Origin: Pontixanthobacter rizhaonensis | Lineage (GTDB): Bacteria; Pseudomonadota; Alphaproteobacteria; Sphingomonadales; Sphingomonadaceae | NCBI RefSeq assembly: GCF_012972675.1 | Contig: NZ_JABCRE010000002.1 | Coordinates: forward strand, 237,001 to 301,000 | Reading direction: 5' to 3' | DNA length: 64,000 bases | Shown: in pieces, positions 9,141 through 17,468 of the stretch | Layout of the letters: each line of letters starts with the position of its first letter | Numbering within the stretch: the stretch's first letter is position 1 | Position numbers and translations under genes: made by a program | The notes under the pieces: model-generated | The model's input: only the letters and a program-made list of their open reading frames with translations | What the model was told of the DNA's origin: nothing | Database searches by the model: none

Positions 9141-9213
9141 CGCTTGCCCGAACCAACCGGTCCGCCGTGGGGCTCGGATGAGCGAGATTTTACATTTGCA
9201 TCAGTTTACAAGC

Positions 9214-9242
9214 TTGACAGTTAGGCCGTTGACCTATTGTTT
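9214..9242 (+). promoter_or_regulatory. Possible promoter of the RodZ-like gene
   Basis: A perfect TTGACA (9214-9219) lies 62 bases before the start codon at 9281. A 17-base spacer leads to a weak -10 (TTGTTT). The -35 match is good and the -10 is poor, so this is a suggestion only. Confidence 0.3.
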
Positions 9243-9280
9243 CGAAAAAAAAGAAATGGCCGGGTGGCAAGGGATTATAA

Positions 9281-10132
9281 ATGAGCGACGAAGCAGAGCT
9301 TCCAGAGACCGAGCTACCGTTGGATGGTGCTGGCGGGCGATTGAGACAGGCGCGTGAAGCCGCCAGCATGACAATCGAACAGGTTGCGGCGAAAACGCGG
9401 ATTCCGCAACGTCATCTGATATCGATTGAAGCCAATGATTTTACGGCTCTGCCATCGCGAACATATGCGATTGGCTTCTCGCGAACATATGCGCGGTCTG
9501 TCGATGTTAATGACCAAGAGATTGCCGACCAAGTGCGGGCTCATTTGGCCGAAGCAGGCGATGATTATGAGGAGCAGCGTAGCGTCACTTTTGAGCCTGG
9601 TGATCCGGCGCGGGTACCATCGCGGGGTCTGGCATGGTTTAGCGCCTTTGCGGCATTGCTGTTGATCGTGGGCGGCCTGGCATTCTTCCGCGGGTACTTC
9701 ATACCGGGATCAGGCCCTGCATCGCTCATCAGCGGAGAACAGGCGGCCGCCGATGAACCATCAGATACTGTCGAGGGTGCGAGCGCCCCGGCGCCAGCAG
9801 CTCCTTCTGGCCAAGTGGTTTTCACCTCCCTGCAAGACGGCGTGTGGGTTAAATTCTACGACGCTGAAGGCGAGCGGTTGATGGAAAAGCAGATGGAGGA
9901 AGGCGAAACATATGCGGTGCCAACTGATGCTGCCGGGCCGCAGGTTTGGACAGGCCAGCCAGAAGCGTTGGCGATCTCCATCGGCGGGCAGTCTATCGGT
10001 ACATTGTCGGATGAAAGCCAAATTGTTCGCGATGTGGATGTGACAGCGGATGCTTTGTTGGCGGCACAGGAAGAATCAGCATTGGCTGCGCAGGACGAAC
10101 CAGCCGATCCCGAAGAGAACCCGTCGGAGTAG
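9281..10132 (+). CDS. RodZ-like HTH and DUF4115 membrane protein
   Basis: A 283-residue protein with the RodZ architecture: an N-terminal HTH of the Xre type (about 18-85, GGRLRQAREAASMTIEQVAAKTRIPQ), a single membrane helix (about 108-127, LAWFSAFAALLLIVGGLAFF), a Pro/Ala-rich linker, and a C-terminal DUF4115 domain (about 172-260, beginning VVFTSLQDGVWVKFYDAEG). RodZ links the MreB cytoskeleton to the wall-synthesis machinery. In sphingomonads a gene of this kind commonly precedes a YbgF-like gene, as it does here. The acidic tail after residue 260 is probably disordered. A transcription factor role is less likely because of the membrane anchor. Confidence 0.82.
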   Translation: MSDEAELPETELPLDGAGGRLRQAREAASMTIEQVAAKTRIPQRHLISIEANDFTALPSRTYAIGFSRTYARSVDVNDQEIADQVRAHLAEAGDDYEEQRSVTFEPGDPARVPSRGLAWFSAFAALLLIVGGLAFFRGYFIPGSGPASLISGEQAAADEPSDTVEGASAPAPAAPSGQVVFTSLQDGVWVKFYDAEGERLMEKQMEEGETYAVPTDAAGPQVWTGQPEALAISIGGQSIGTLSDESQIVRDVDVTADALLAAQEESALAAQDEPADPEENPSE

Positions 10133-10136
10133 GAAA

Positions 10137-10247
10137 TCAGCCCGCATCTCCACGGATTTGGTGGTTCTGGCCCTCGACAAAATAGCTGCCATTGGGCAGG
10201 AATTGTGAATGATCACGGCTGTTCAGCCTGTGTTTGACGTCATGCCG
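10137..10247 (-). other. Open 36-codon segment without start, possible gene remnant
   Basis: The 172-base gap between the RodZ-like and YbgF-like genes holds a minus-strand open segment whose translation (in part HSQFLPNGSYFVEGQNH) looks protein-like and ends at a TGA at 10137-10139. It has no ATG and is cut by TGA and TAA upstream, so it is not a complete gene. It could be a decayed C-terminus or chance. Confidence 0.2.
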
Positions 10248-10304
10248 TCATTATAGACGGTGTGAGCCGGTAATCCGGCGCAAAAAGTTGGAGCGTGGAA
10301 GACC

Positions 10305-11252
10305 ATGAGTAATCGTTTGAGCCGTATCGTAATCAGCGGCCTCGCCATCTTCGCAGTTGCGGGTACGGCAATGCCGCTATCAGCACAAAGTAGTGGTGAC
10401 GAAGCGCGTCTGCGTAAGCTTGAATCAGAAGTCCGGGCCTTGCAACGGACTGTTTTCCCGGGCGGTGATGGCCGGTATTTTGAACCGCAAATCACCGGCA
10501 CACCAAGCGCTGGCGGAGTGAACACATCCCCGTCTACAACAGCTGTCACCGATATTCTGATCCGGCTGGATGCCATGGAAGCGCAGATTGCGGCGCTGAC
10601 TTCGCAGACCGAAGAAAACAGCAACGCCATTCTGCAATTGACCAACCGTTTGGTCGCGCTGGAGACAACCCCCGGTGCTGGTGTGGCAGGTGCGGGTGGC
10701 GCTGTTTCAGCGGGCACGCCGACGGACATATCGAGCCCGACCGGTACCGGCACAGCAACAACAGCCAGCTCAACCCCGGTGCCTGCGACCTCGACAGTGG
10801 CCACCGGCCCCACGGCAGAACGGTTGGCTGCGGTACAACAGATTGCGAAACCGCAAACTGATGACGCTGCGGATGATGAATATTCCTATGGCTACCGGTT
10901 GTGGAATGCGGGTTTCTATCCAGAGGCACAGCAGCAACTGACCATGTTTGTAGAGAAATATCCGACCCACTGGCGCGCCACCTATGGCCGCAATCTTTTG
11001 GGCCGTGCCTATCTGGATGATGGCAAGGCGCAGGAAGCAGCGCCTTGGTTCCTGAAAAATTACTCTACCGGTAAAACTGATGCGCGGGCGCCAGATAGCT
11101 TGCTGTATTTGGGTGAAGCCATGATTGCGCTCAATGATACCAGCCGGGCGTGTATCGCATTGGCTGAATTTGGCGATGAGTATCCCGCTTTGGCCTCGGG
11201 CCGGTTGGGTGACCAGTATCAGCGCAATCTCGATAAGGTCGATTGCAATTGA
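10305..11252 (+). CDS. Tol-Pal associated YbgF/CpoB-like TPR protein
   Basis: A 315-residue exported protein. Residues 1-27 form a Sec signal peptide (VISGLAIFAVAGTAMPLSAQ). A coiled-coil region follows (ARLRKLESEVRALQR and ILIRLDAMEAQIAALTSQ), then a Thr/Ala/Pro linker (about 125-165), then C-terminal tetratricopeptide repeats (about 185-310, including YGYRLWNAGFYPEAQQQL and GRNLLGRAYLDDGKAQEAA). This is the coiled-coil plus TPR layout of YbgF/CpoB, which coordinates PBP1B and Tol during division. The expected downstream neighbour tilS is present. No tolQRAB or pal gene is within the window. Confidence 0.85.
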   Translation: MSNRLSRIVISGLAIFAVAGTAMPLSAQSSGDEARLRKLESEVRALQRTVFPGGDGRYFEPQITGTPSAGGVNTSPSTTAVTDILIRLDAMEAQIAALTSQTEENSNAILQLTNRLVALETTPGAGVAGAGGAVSAGTPTDISSPTGTGTATTASSTPVPATSTVATGPTAERLAAVQQIAKPQTDDAADDEYSYGYRLWNAGFYPEAQQQLTMFVEKYPTHWRATYGRNLLGRAYLDDGKAQEAAPWFLKNYSTGKTDARAPDSLLYLGEAMIALNDTSRACIALAEFGDEYPALASGRLGDQYQRNLDKVDCN

Positions 11253-12225
11253 TAGGCCGCTCGATCCTCTGCTGATCGATCCTGTACTGACGGGCCGCTT
11301 TCGGGCTGACACCGATCAGCTATGGGCACAGGATGAACGTCTGGGGCTCGCCATATCTGGCGGTCCTGACAGTATGGCTTTGCTTGCATTATGCCATGCG
11401 ATCCGGCCCGGCAGCATAGAAGCCGTTACCGTCGATCATGGTTTGCGGGCAGAAAGCGCTGCCGAAGCGGAGCAGGTGGCCCGTATATGCGCCGATTTGG
11501 GCGTTCCGCACCAGATACTCCGCATCACAGTTGCAGAAGGCAATGTGCAGCAAGAGGCGCGACTTGCCCGCTATGCCGCGATGGAGGATTGGCTGAAACG
11601 GCAGGAAATTGGCTGTCTGGCAACCGCCCATCATGCCGATGATCAGGCCGAAACCTTTTTGATGCGGCTTGGCCGTGGCAGCGGGGTTGCCGGTCTTGCC
11701 GGGGTGCGCAAAGACAGCGTCGTACCTGGCGGAACGCAGCGGCTTATCAGACCATTACTGAACTGGCGGAAAGCTGAGCTGGTGCAAGTGACGGATGGGG
11801 CGGGGCTTGGCTATGTCACGGACCCTAGCAATGCAGACTTATCCTTTGACCGTGTTCGGATGCGTCAACAATTGGCCGAAACACAGTGGCTGGACCCACA
11901 GGCGATTTCGGCCAGTGCCGCCCATTTGGCAGAGGCCGACGCAGCCATCGAATGGATGGCGGAACAGGAATGGTCCGGGCGTGTCCGGCGTATCGGGCAG
12001 CGCCATATCTACCGGCCCTTCGCCCCGCCGATTGTGCAAATGCGGATTGCAGCACGGCTACTGAAAGCGATCACCGGCAAGCAACCGCGCGGATCGGTTG
12101 TGGCAGATTTGGTCACCCGCTTAAGCGCAGGGGAATCCGGTAATGCCGGAGGCGTTCTGGTGACTATCGTCGGTGACGCTTGGCGGTTCGAGAAAGAACC
12201 GCGCCGCCGGACGCAGGAACCTTAA
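11248..12225 (+). CDS. tilS: tRNA(Ile)-lysidine synthetase
   Basis: TilS modifies C34 of the AUA-reading tRNA-Ile to lysidine. The PP-loop ATP site SGGPDSMALL is near residue 36 of the form proposed here, followed by VDHGLRAESAAEA, the ATAHHADDQAETFLMRL box and LIRPLL-WRKAEL. The start is uncertain: no ATG, GTG or TTG lies in frame between the YbgF stop and the PP-loop. An ATT at 11248 overlaps that stop by one base and has AAGG 9 bases ahead. CTG codons at 11269 and 11272 are alternatives, and the nearest in-frame ATG is at 11176, 76 bases inside the preceding gene. The product (about 325 residues) lacks much of the C-terminal domain seen in E. coli TilS. Confidence 0.88.
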   Translation: MDRPLDPLLIDPVLTGRFRADTDQLWAQDERLGLAISGGPDSMALLALCHAIRPGSIEAVTVDHGLRAESAAEAEQVARICADLGVPHQILRITVAEGNVQQEARLARYAAMEDWLKRQEIGCLATAHHADDQAETFLMRLGRGSGVAGLAGVRKDSVVPGGTQRLIRPLLNWRKAELVQVTDGAGLGYVTDPSNADLSFDRVRMRQQLAETQWLDPQAISASAAHLAEADAAIEWMAEQEWSGRVRRIGQRHIYRPFAPPIVQMRIAARLLKAITGKQPRGSVVADLVTRLSAGESGNAGGVLVTIVGDAWRFEKEPRRRTQEP

Positions 12226-12998
12226 AGGATCTGATCACCCATCCCGATGCGTTTACCGCGGGTGATGATGACCTTGTCACCTTTTTTGACCAACGCGAAC
12301 AGCTTAGCCGCGAATGGATCAGGCGTGCCGATACAGCCGTGACTTGCGAAGCCATTCTCCACTTCCGATGCGTGGATCGAAATACCATCCCATGTCAGAC
12401 GCAGCGTATATGGCATCGGGACGTTGTAGATGCTGGAAATATTATCCTTCTTCTTTTGAAGGATGGGGAACACGCCAAGCGGGGTCGGGTGTTCTTGCGT
12501 TCCAAGCAAAACGGCTGTTGCACCGATTTCATAACCGCCCTGAAAGACTGACAAAACGCGGGCATCAAGATCAACCGTCATAACGATTGGGCCGGGGGGA
12601 ACACCCTCATCATCCCAGTGCCACTCACCATATTTGATCGGTCCGTCGATCGGCAGTACCCGCTTAATAACGAAATCCTCGTCTTTTTTCTTCGCAGCGG
12701 GCTCAGGCTGAATTTGCGTGTCACCAGCTGTGCTGCCGTCCGATGTCATATCGGCGGTTTGCAAACTGGCTTCTGAAGTGCTTTCCCCGTCGGCGGGCAT
12801 CATTTCCGCATCAGCTGGCGCGCCGTTGATGGCGGCTTCGCTAACCGGAATTGCATTTTCCAGCGAGGGTGCTGCTTCAGCAAACTCCACTGCCTCAGCG
12901 CTATCGCTTTCGGCCATAGTGCTGGCCAAAGTCGCTCCGCCAAAGACGAGTACTAATGCGGCTGTTGCGCCGCCAATCCATTTTATCATCGGGCTCAT
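12222..12998 (-). CDS. L,D-transpeptidase (YkuD fold)
   Basis: A 258-residue membrane-anchored or exported protein. A hydrophobic segment occupies residues 8-27, followed by a long acidic Ala/Ser/Glu linker to about residue 105, then a YkuD catalytic domain. The catalytic signature is H209 in ISIHAS and S219-H220-G221-C222 with nucleophile C222. The usual Arg two positions after that Cys is Gly (SHGCIGTP). Enzymes of this family make 3-3 crosslinks in peptidoglycan or attach proteins to it. The stop codon overlaps the convergent tilS stop by 4 bases. Confidence 0.88.
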   Translation of the reverse strand: MSPMIKWIGGATAALVLVFGGATLASTMAESDSAEAVEFAEAAPSLENAIPVSEAAINGAPADAEMMPADGESTSEASLQTADMTSDGSTAGDTQIQPEPAAKKKDEDFVIKRVLPIDGPIKYGEWHWDDEGVPPGPIVMTVDLDARVLSVFQGGYEIGATAVLLGTQEHPTPLGVFPILQKKKDNISSIYNVPMPYTLRLTWDGISIHASEVENGFASHGCIGTPDPFAAKLFALVKKGDKVIITRGKRIGMGDQIL

Positions 12999-13096
12999 CC
13001 GTGGGTAGATGCCGCAAAAACGTTAAAAATGCGAGTCTCTGGATTGCACCCGTCCCACGGCGATACAGCTATTTACAGCCAGCTTAACGTCACCGT

Positions 13097-15874
13097 CTAG
13101 CCATGAGCGCCAAATTCGTTCGCGATAGCGGTCCCGATCCTGAGGCTGAGATCATAAGAGCGTTCCAGTGGATCAATGTAATCACGCTGTATCACGCGGT
13201 ACCCTTCGCCATCCCCGTCAGGATAATCGCTTGGTTCATCGACCGCGAAATCCTCCAGTCCGGGGAAGCTTGTGGGATAGGCGCGGCGCAGCTGGGCAAG
13301 CGCATCGTCGATCCGTAATGTGAAGACCATTTCCAGCACATCGTCGCGGCTGATGTCATTGGCGCGGCTAAAGGTCGGGATCGACACGGCCTTGATAAAC
13401 ATATGCTGCAACAGGGTGAGGCGCAAAGCCTGCAATGCGCCGATGGACCGGCGAACTGTTTCGCGTTCTGGATGTGGTTCCTCATCCGGGATGAGTTCCA
13501 GCAGGCGGTGCAGTTTCAAAGCGTCCACCCGCAATCTGGATGCGAGGCGGCGGAAAACACCGGTGCGGTCATCCTTGGTCAGATATTCGGCGAGGGTTTC
13601 GCACGCGTCGGATAGATGGCTTTCGGTGCCGCGATAGGGGCGGCTGGCCCAATAGGCGGAATTGAAAAGCTCCCCAAACGCAGCCACTGTTTTAATGCTG
13701 GCCAGCGCGTTGGATGCACGGACCAGACGGACCAATTGTTTGCCGCGTTCGCTATCATTGAGCAGCGCTGCAATGTCTTCATAATTGCCGTCCGCGGCGC
13801 TGCCGACACCGGAAATGATGTTGATCGGATAGCCCAATTGTTGAAGCACTGCGTTGTGCGGAATGGCGCGAATTTGGCGCAAATTCATGTCGCGATCTGC
13901 GCTGAGATCGGACTGGCGGCGCGAGACCCGGCTACCGGTGTTGTTTAGCAAGCCCAGGCCAAACGCGGTCAAAGCCCGGCTATATGTCGCGCTTTCCAAG
14001 TGATCGCGCTGGTGCGATCTGACCGCGCGGTAGAAATCGAGGCTGAGGTCGGTCCGCCGGTAAAATGGATCGGTTGGCGCATCTGCGCTGTTTGATGATG
14101 GCTGCAAGGTTGCAATTCGGGTAAGCGTTGCCAGTGCCAATTCCGGTGTGGCGAAATGCAAATAGCCATCGCCGCCTTGAAAGCTCACTTCCGGTTCCAG
14201 CCGGATACCAGCGCGCACAAACCGCCGGCGAGCCCACGGGCTTAGCGGCCATTCAAGCCGGTCTTTAAAGCCGCCCGGATGCGCGCCGCGGCCCATGCTT
14301 TCGCCGTGGGTGTTAAAGATCAGCGCGGCGACATCAGTCAGGCCATTGTCGCGCATTGCATCAGCCATGCGGCCCTGCAAACGCTCAATCGCCAGGCTTG
14401 CCGGTATCTGGCCGACAAACCGGCCAGCATCGGAAAAGCCCGTTTGAATGGCAACACGGCCGCGGCTGCGGGCATAGGTTTGATAGGTGGGTTCAGCCAG
14501 CAAAGCGTCGAGGAAACGGCCGCCATGCTCCAGCGCGCTTTCCGTCTCGAACAGGGGTGAAACGTCGACCTTGTCTTCAATGCCGAACAGTTTGGAGAAA
14601 TACAGCGCTGCCAAAATGGTGGAGGGCTGTTCGCATTCCGCAATCAGCATCCGGATCGGCGCATCACCATCAATGTGATGAATGATCTGCGCCATCGCCA
14701 GAAATTGGCGAATGGCGGTGCTGCTTTCGATCGCCAATGCGGCAAAGTTGGATCGCAAGGGCTGCACAGTTTCCAGCAGATCACGCAAAGTCGCCATTGC
14801 GCCTTTGCTGCTGAGATCGAGCGTGTTTTCCGGATCGATCCGGCGGCGGATGGCGTTGTGCAACTGGCTGGAATTGACGCGGAAATGGATCCAGCTCATC
14901 CCCAAACCATCTGCCCGCATCGACGCTGCCAGCGTTTTAAGGGCAATTGCCCGATCTTTATCAGCACCAATTGCTTCCGCTTCGAGCAATTCGATCACCG
15001 GTGTGAGCGACAGCATCTTATGCGGATGATCTTCTGTCAGAGTATTCGCTGCCGCGGACAAAGCCGCCGGTTCAGACAAATCTGTGCGGAAATCAGCCGC
15101 CCGGTCCTGCGAATATGTGGTCGCATTGCGCAGCGTTTCCAGCAAAGGATGGCCATCATCAATGGCTTGCAGTGCGGCGACATAGCGTTCCAGACGCTGT
15201 GCCTTTTCAGCAAGGCGGAAACCGATGGAATCGAACCATTTGATATCGGTCCGGCCATCCATATCGTAGCCGACCCAGCTGGCGAACCGGAAGGGTAGGG
15301 GGCTCGCTTCGGTCCATTCGGTTGGCCAAGCAGAGTGCGCTTGATCCAGCGCTTGCGCCACGATCTGGTCCCGCGCGTCTTGGGCATTGGCAATGGCGAA
15401 CATCGCCTGCTCATGCTCGTAGCGCAAAGTGATGGCGGGCCGCTGTGACACCGGGGTGCACGTATCATCGGTAATCTCTGCATCGCTGCTGGCGGCATTG
15501 GCCACAGCGGCGGATTGATCCGGGGTCAGCAGGAATGTGGGGTGCGCGGTAAATACGGCGTGGAGGCTGGGGTTTTCCCATTGCGCTCGGAAGGCCGCGA
15601 AATCGTCAGCGGCGCAATAGCGGGCAAGAATATCTGTGTTGGCGGTTTGGCTCACCGGCGCAATATTACTGCGCAGCCGCGATGCGCGTGTTTTGAGTGA
15701 ATGACATTCAAGCTCGCTGATCATGCCTTCAATATCGTCGAGCGATAATTCACCCGCTTCCAATTGGCGGGATAGATCAAGCGACAGTTGGAAAACCGGA
15801 TTGAACAGCGGCGTTTCCTGCGTCTGTTGGTGCAGTTCGCGCAGCCGTTTTGTCAGTTCAGCAACGGTTTTCAT
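13097..15874 (-). CDS. Divergent phosphoenolpyruvate carboxylase-like protein
   Basis: A 925-residue protein with the overall plan of bacterial PEP carboxylase (usually 880-930). It keeps the TAHPT motif (H111), a GYDMDGRTDIKW block, HFRVNSSQ (R332), LFE (E443), GFSDAGR (D482) and a terminal Gly. Aligned by eye to recalled E. coli positions, K546 is Arg (R485), H579 is Asn (N521), R581 is His (H523), R587 is kept (R529), and the IRFK arginine after QGE appears lost in QGGDGYLHF. PEPC would carboxylate PEP to oxaloacetate, but whether this one does is open. Its ATG overlaps the eda stop (ATGA), making it the last gene of the Entner-Doudoroff operon. Confidence 0.8.
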   Translation of the reverse strand: MKTVAELTKRLRELHQQTQETPLFNPVFQLSLDLSRQLEAGELSLDDIEGMISELECHSLKTRASRLRSNIAPVSQTANTDILARYCAADDFAAFRAQWENPSLHAVFTAHPTFLLTPDQSAAVANAASSDAEITDDTCTPVSQRPAITLRYEHEQAMFAIANAQDARDQIVAQALDQAHSAWPTEWTEASPLPFRFASWVGYDMDGRTDIKWFDSIGFRLAEKAQRLERYVAALQAIDDGHPLLETLRNATTYSQDRAADFRTDLSEPAALSAAANTLTEDHPHKMLSLTPVIELLEAEAIGADKDRAIALKTLAASMRADGLGMSWIHFRVNSSQLHNAIRRRIDPENTLDLSSKGAMATLRDLLETVQPLRSNFAALAIESSTAIRQFLAMAQIIHHIDGDAPIRMLIAECEQPSTILAALYFSKLFGIEDKVDVSPLFETESALEHGGRFLDALLAEPTYQTYARSRGRVAIQTGFSDAGRFVGQIPASLAIERLQGRMADAMRDNGLTDVAALIFNTHGESMGRGAHPGGFKDRLEWPLSPWARRRFVRAGIRLEPEVSFQGGDGYLHFATPELALATLTRIATLQPSSNSADAPTDPFYRRTDLSLDFYRAVRSHQRDHLESATYSRALTAFGLGLLNNTGSRVSRRQSDLSADRDMNLRQIRAIPHNAVLQQLGYPINIISGVGSAADGNYEDIAALLNDSERGKQLVRLVRASNALASIKTVAAFGELFNSAYWASRPYRGTESHLSDACETLAEYLTKDDRTGVFRRLASRLRVDALKLHRLLELIPDEEPHPERETVRRSIGALQALRLTLLQHMFIKAVSIPTFSRANDISRDDVLEMVFTLRIDDALAQLRRAYPTSFPGLEDFAVDEPSDYPDGDGEGYRVIQRDYIDPLERSYDLSLRIGTAIANEFGAHG

Positions 15875-16488
15875 GCGCGCAGCCCCATCGCTTCACGCGC
15901 CATTGCCTCCACTGCTTTTTGGTCTGGCGCACCTTTGGGCGCAACCCAGCTTCCGCCGACGCACAGCACCGGATCAAAGGAGAGCCATTCTGCAGCATTC
16001 GATGCGCTGATCCCGCCGGTCGGGCAGAAACGGCATTGACCAAATGGCGCAGCCAACGCTTTCAGCGCCGGAAGACCGCCCGCAGCCATTGCCGGGAAGA
16101 ATTTGAAATGGGTCAGGCCCAAATCGAGGCCAAGCATAATATCGCCAGCATTGGCAGTGCCTGGCAGGAACGGCACATTATGCCGGATCGCTGCTTGGCC
16201 CAATGATGTGGTGAGGCCGGGCGAGACGATGAATTCGCTGCCTGCATCCAAGGCATCTTCCAGCTCGTCTTGATTGGTTACTGTACCCGCGCCGACAACA
16301 GCCCCTTTGACCTGTTTCATCGCGCGGATCGCGTCGAGCGCAGCGGGCGTGCGCAAGGTAACTTCCAATGCCCGCAATCCGCCGGCCACCAATGCTTCTG
16401 CAAGGGGAACCGCATGATCAATGTCTTCAATGACAATTACGGGAACGACCGGCGCAAGCCGCATGATGGTTTCGATATTGTTGCTCAC
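15871..16488 (-). CDS. eda: KDPG aldolase
   Basis: Eda splits 2-keto-3-deoxy-6-phosphogluconate into pyruvate and glyceraldehyde-3-phosphate, the last step of the Entner-Doudoroff route. The 205-residue TIM barrel has the catalytic Glu in ALEVTLRTPAALDAI, GAGTVTNQDE, FIVSPG, and the Schiff-base Lys in THFKFFPA, with PTGGIS near the phosphate site. The start and stop both sit in 4-base ATGA overlaps with glk and the PEPC-like gene, so translation is probably coupled. Confidence 0.97.
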   Translation of the reverse strand: MSNNIETIMRLAPVVPVIVIEDIDHAVPLAEALVAGGLRALEVTLRTPAALDAIRAMKQVKGAVVGAGTVTNQDELEDALDAGSEFIVSPGLTTSLGQAAIRHNVPFLPGTANAGDIMLGLDLGLTHFKFFPAMAAGGLPALKALAAPFGQCRFCPTGGISASNAAEWLSFDPVLCVGGSWVAPKGAPDQKAVEAMAREAMGLRA

Positions 16489-17468
16489 TGCGTGTCTCCA
16501 AGATGTTCTGATGCGAAGGCCGCAGCGGCGCCAAACAGGCCGGGCTGCGGATGGACAATAAGTTTGACGGGCATCGCCGCCATAAGTTCTGCGAAACGCC
16601 CTTTGGCGCGGAACCGTTCTGCGAAACCAGAAGCGGTTAAAGTGTCACGGATACGGTAACCCAAACCACCTGCAATCACGACGCCTTTTGCGCCGTGGGC
16701 AAGAGCCATGTCACCCGCCACACTGCCGAGTGAAAGGCAGAACCGGTCGACTGCGGCAGCGGCGAGGCTGTCCGATCCGTCTTGGCCTCTGGTCCAGATG
16801 GCGATGTCATCTTCATCGGCGAAGGTTTTACCCTCCATCGAAGCAAGCGTTTGATAAATGTCGGAGATGGCTGGGCCGGCAACAACACGTTCCACCGATA
16901 CGCGATTGTGCCGCTTGCGCAGACGCGCCAAAATCGCATCTTCGATACTATCAAGCGGCGCGAAATCGATGTGTCCGCCTTCGGTGGCCGAGACACGGTA
17001 GGTACCGCTTGCTTCGCGGTAGAGATGGGCCACGCCCAAACCGGTTCCGGGGCCAAGAACTGTCAAACGACCGGTTGAAGGCAGCGGTGTTTCCGGCCCC
17101 GTCAAATGGATAAATTCATCGTTTCGGGCACGGGCCACCGCATGGGCGACGGCTTCAAAATCATTCACAATGGTGAAGTGATCGACGTCCAATTTCTCTT
17201 GGATCATGGCGGGCCGGATAAGCCAAGGGTTGTTGGTAAAACGGATCACGTCACCACCAACGGGACCGGCAATGGCCATGCTCACCGCACGCGGCAGTGT
17301 CCCGCCTTGGCGTTCGCGGAAATCTTCCCATGCGGTTTCGAAGCTCGCATGATCGCTGGTGTGCAACGTCTCGGGCTCACCCATTGTGATGGACCCGTCA
17401 TCGGCAATCACCGCGATCGTAAATCGCGCATGAGTACCGCCAATATCAACCGAAACAAGCTGGGTCAT
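16485..17468 (-). CDS. glk: Glucokinase
   Basis: A 327-residue glucokinase of the bacterial Glk family, supplying glucose-6-phosphate to zwf. The ATP phosphate loop DIGGTHARF is at residues 8-16, [11 protein letters not shown] and the sugar-binding [11 protein letters not shown] with its catalytic Asp follow, then [12 protein letters not shown] and [10 protein letters not shown]. The C-terminal [12 protein letters not shown] completes the adenosine site. It overlaps edd and eda by 4 bases each. Confidence 0.96.
   Translation of the reverse strand: MTQLVSVDIGGTHARFTIAVIADDGSITMGEPETLHTSDHASFETAWEDFRERQGGTLPRAVSMAIAGPVGGDVIRFTNNPWLIRPAMIQEKLDVDHFTIVNDFEAVAHAVARARNDEFIHLTGPETPLPSTGRLTVLGPGTGLGVAHLYREASGTYRVSATEGGHIDFAPLDSIEDAILARLRKRHNRVSVERVVAGPAISDIYQTLASMEGKTFADEDDIAIWTRGQDGSDSLAAAAVDRFCLSLGSVAGDMALAHGAKGVVIAGGLGYRIRDTLTASGFAERFRAKGRFAELMAAMPVKLIVHPQPGLFGAAAAFASEHLGDTQ

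Noticed and set aside
9455-9493. A 15-base exact repeat 24 bases apart inside the RodZ-like gene
   Set aside because: It falls in the conserved HTH segment, where the protein itself repeats a short Ser-Arg-Thr-Tyr-Ala phrase, so it needs no mobile or regulatory explanation.
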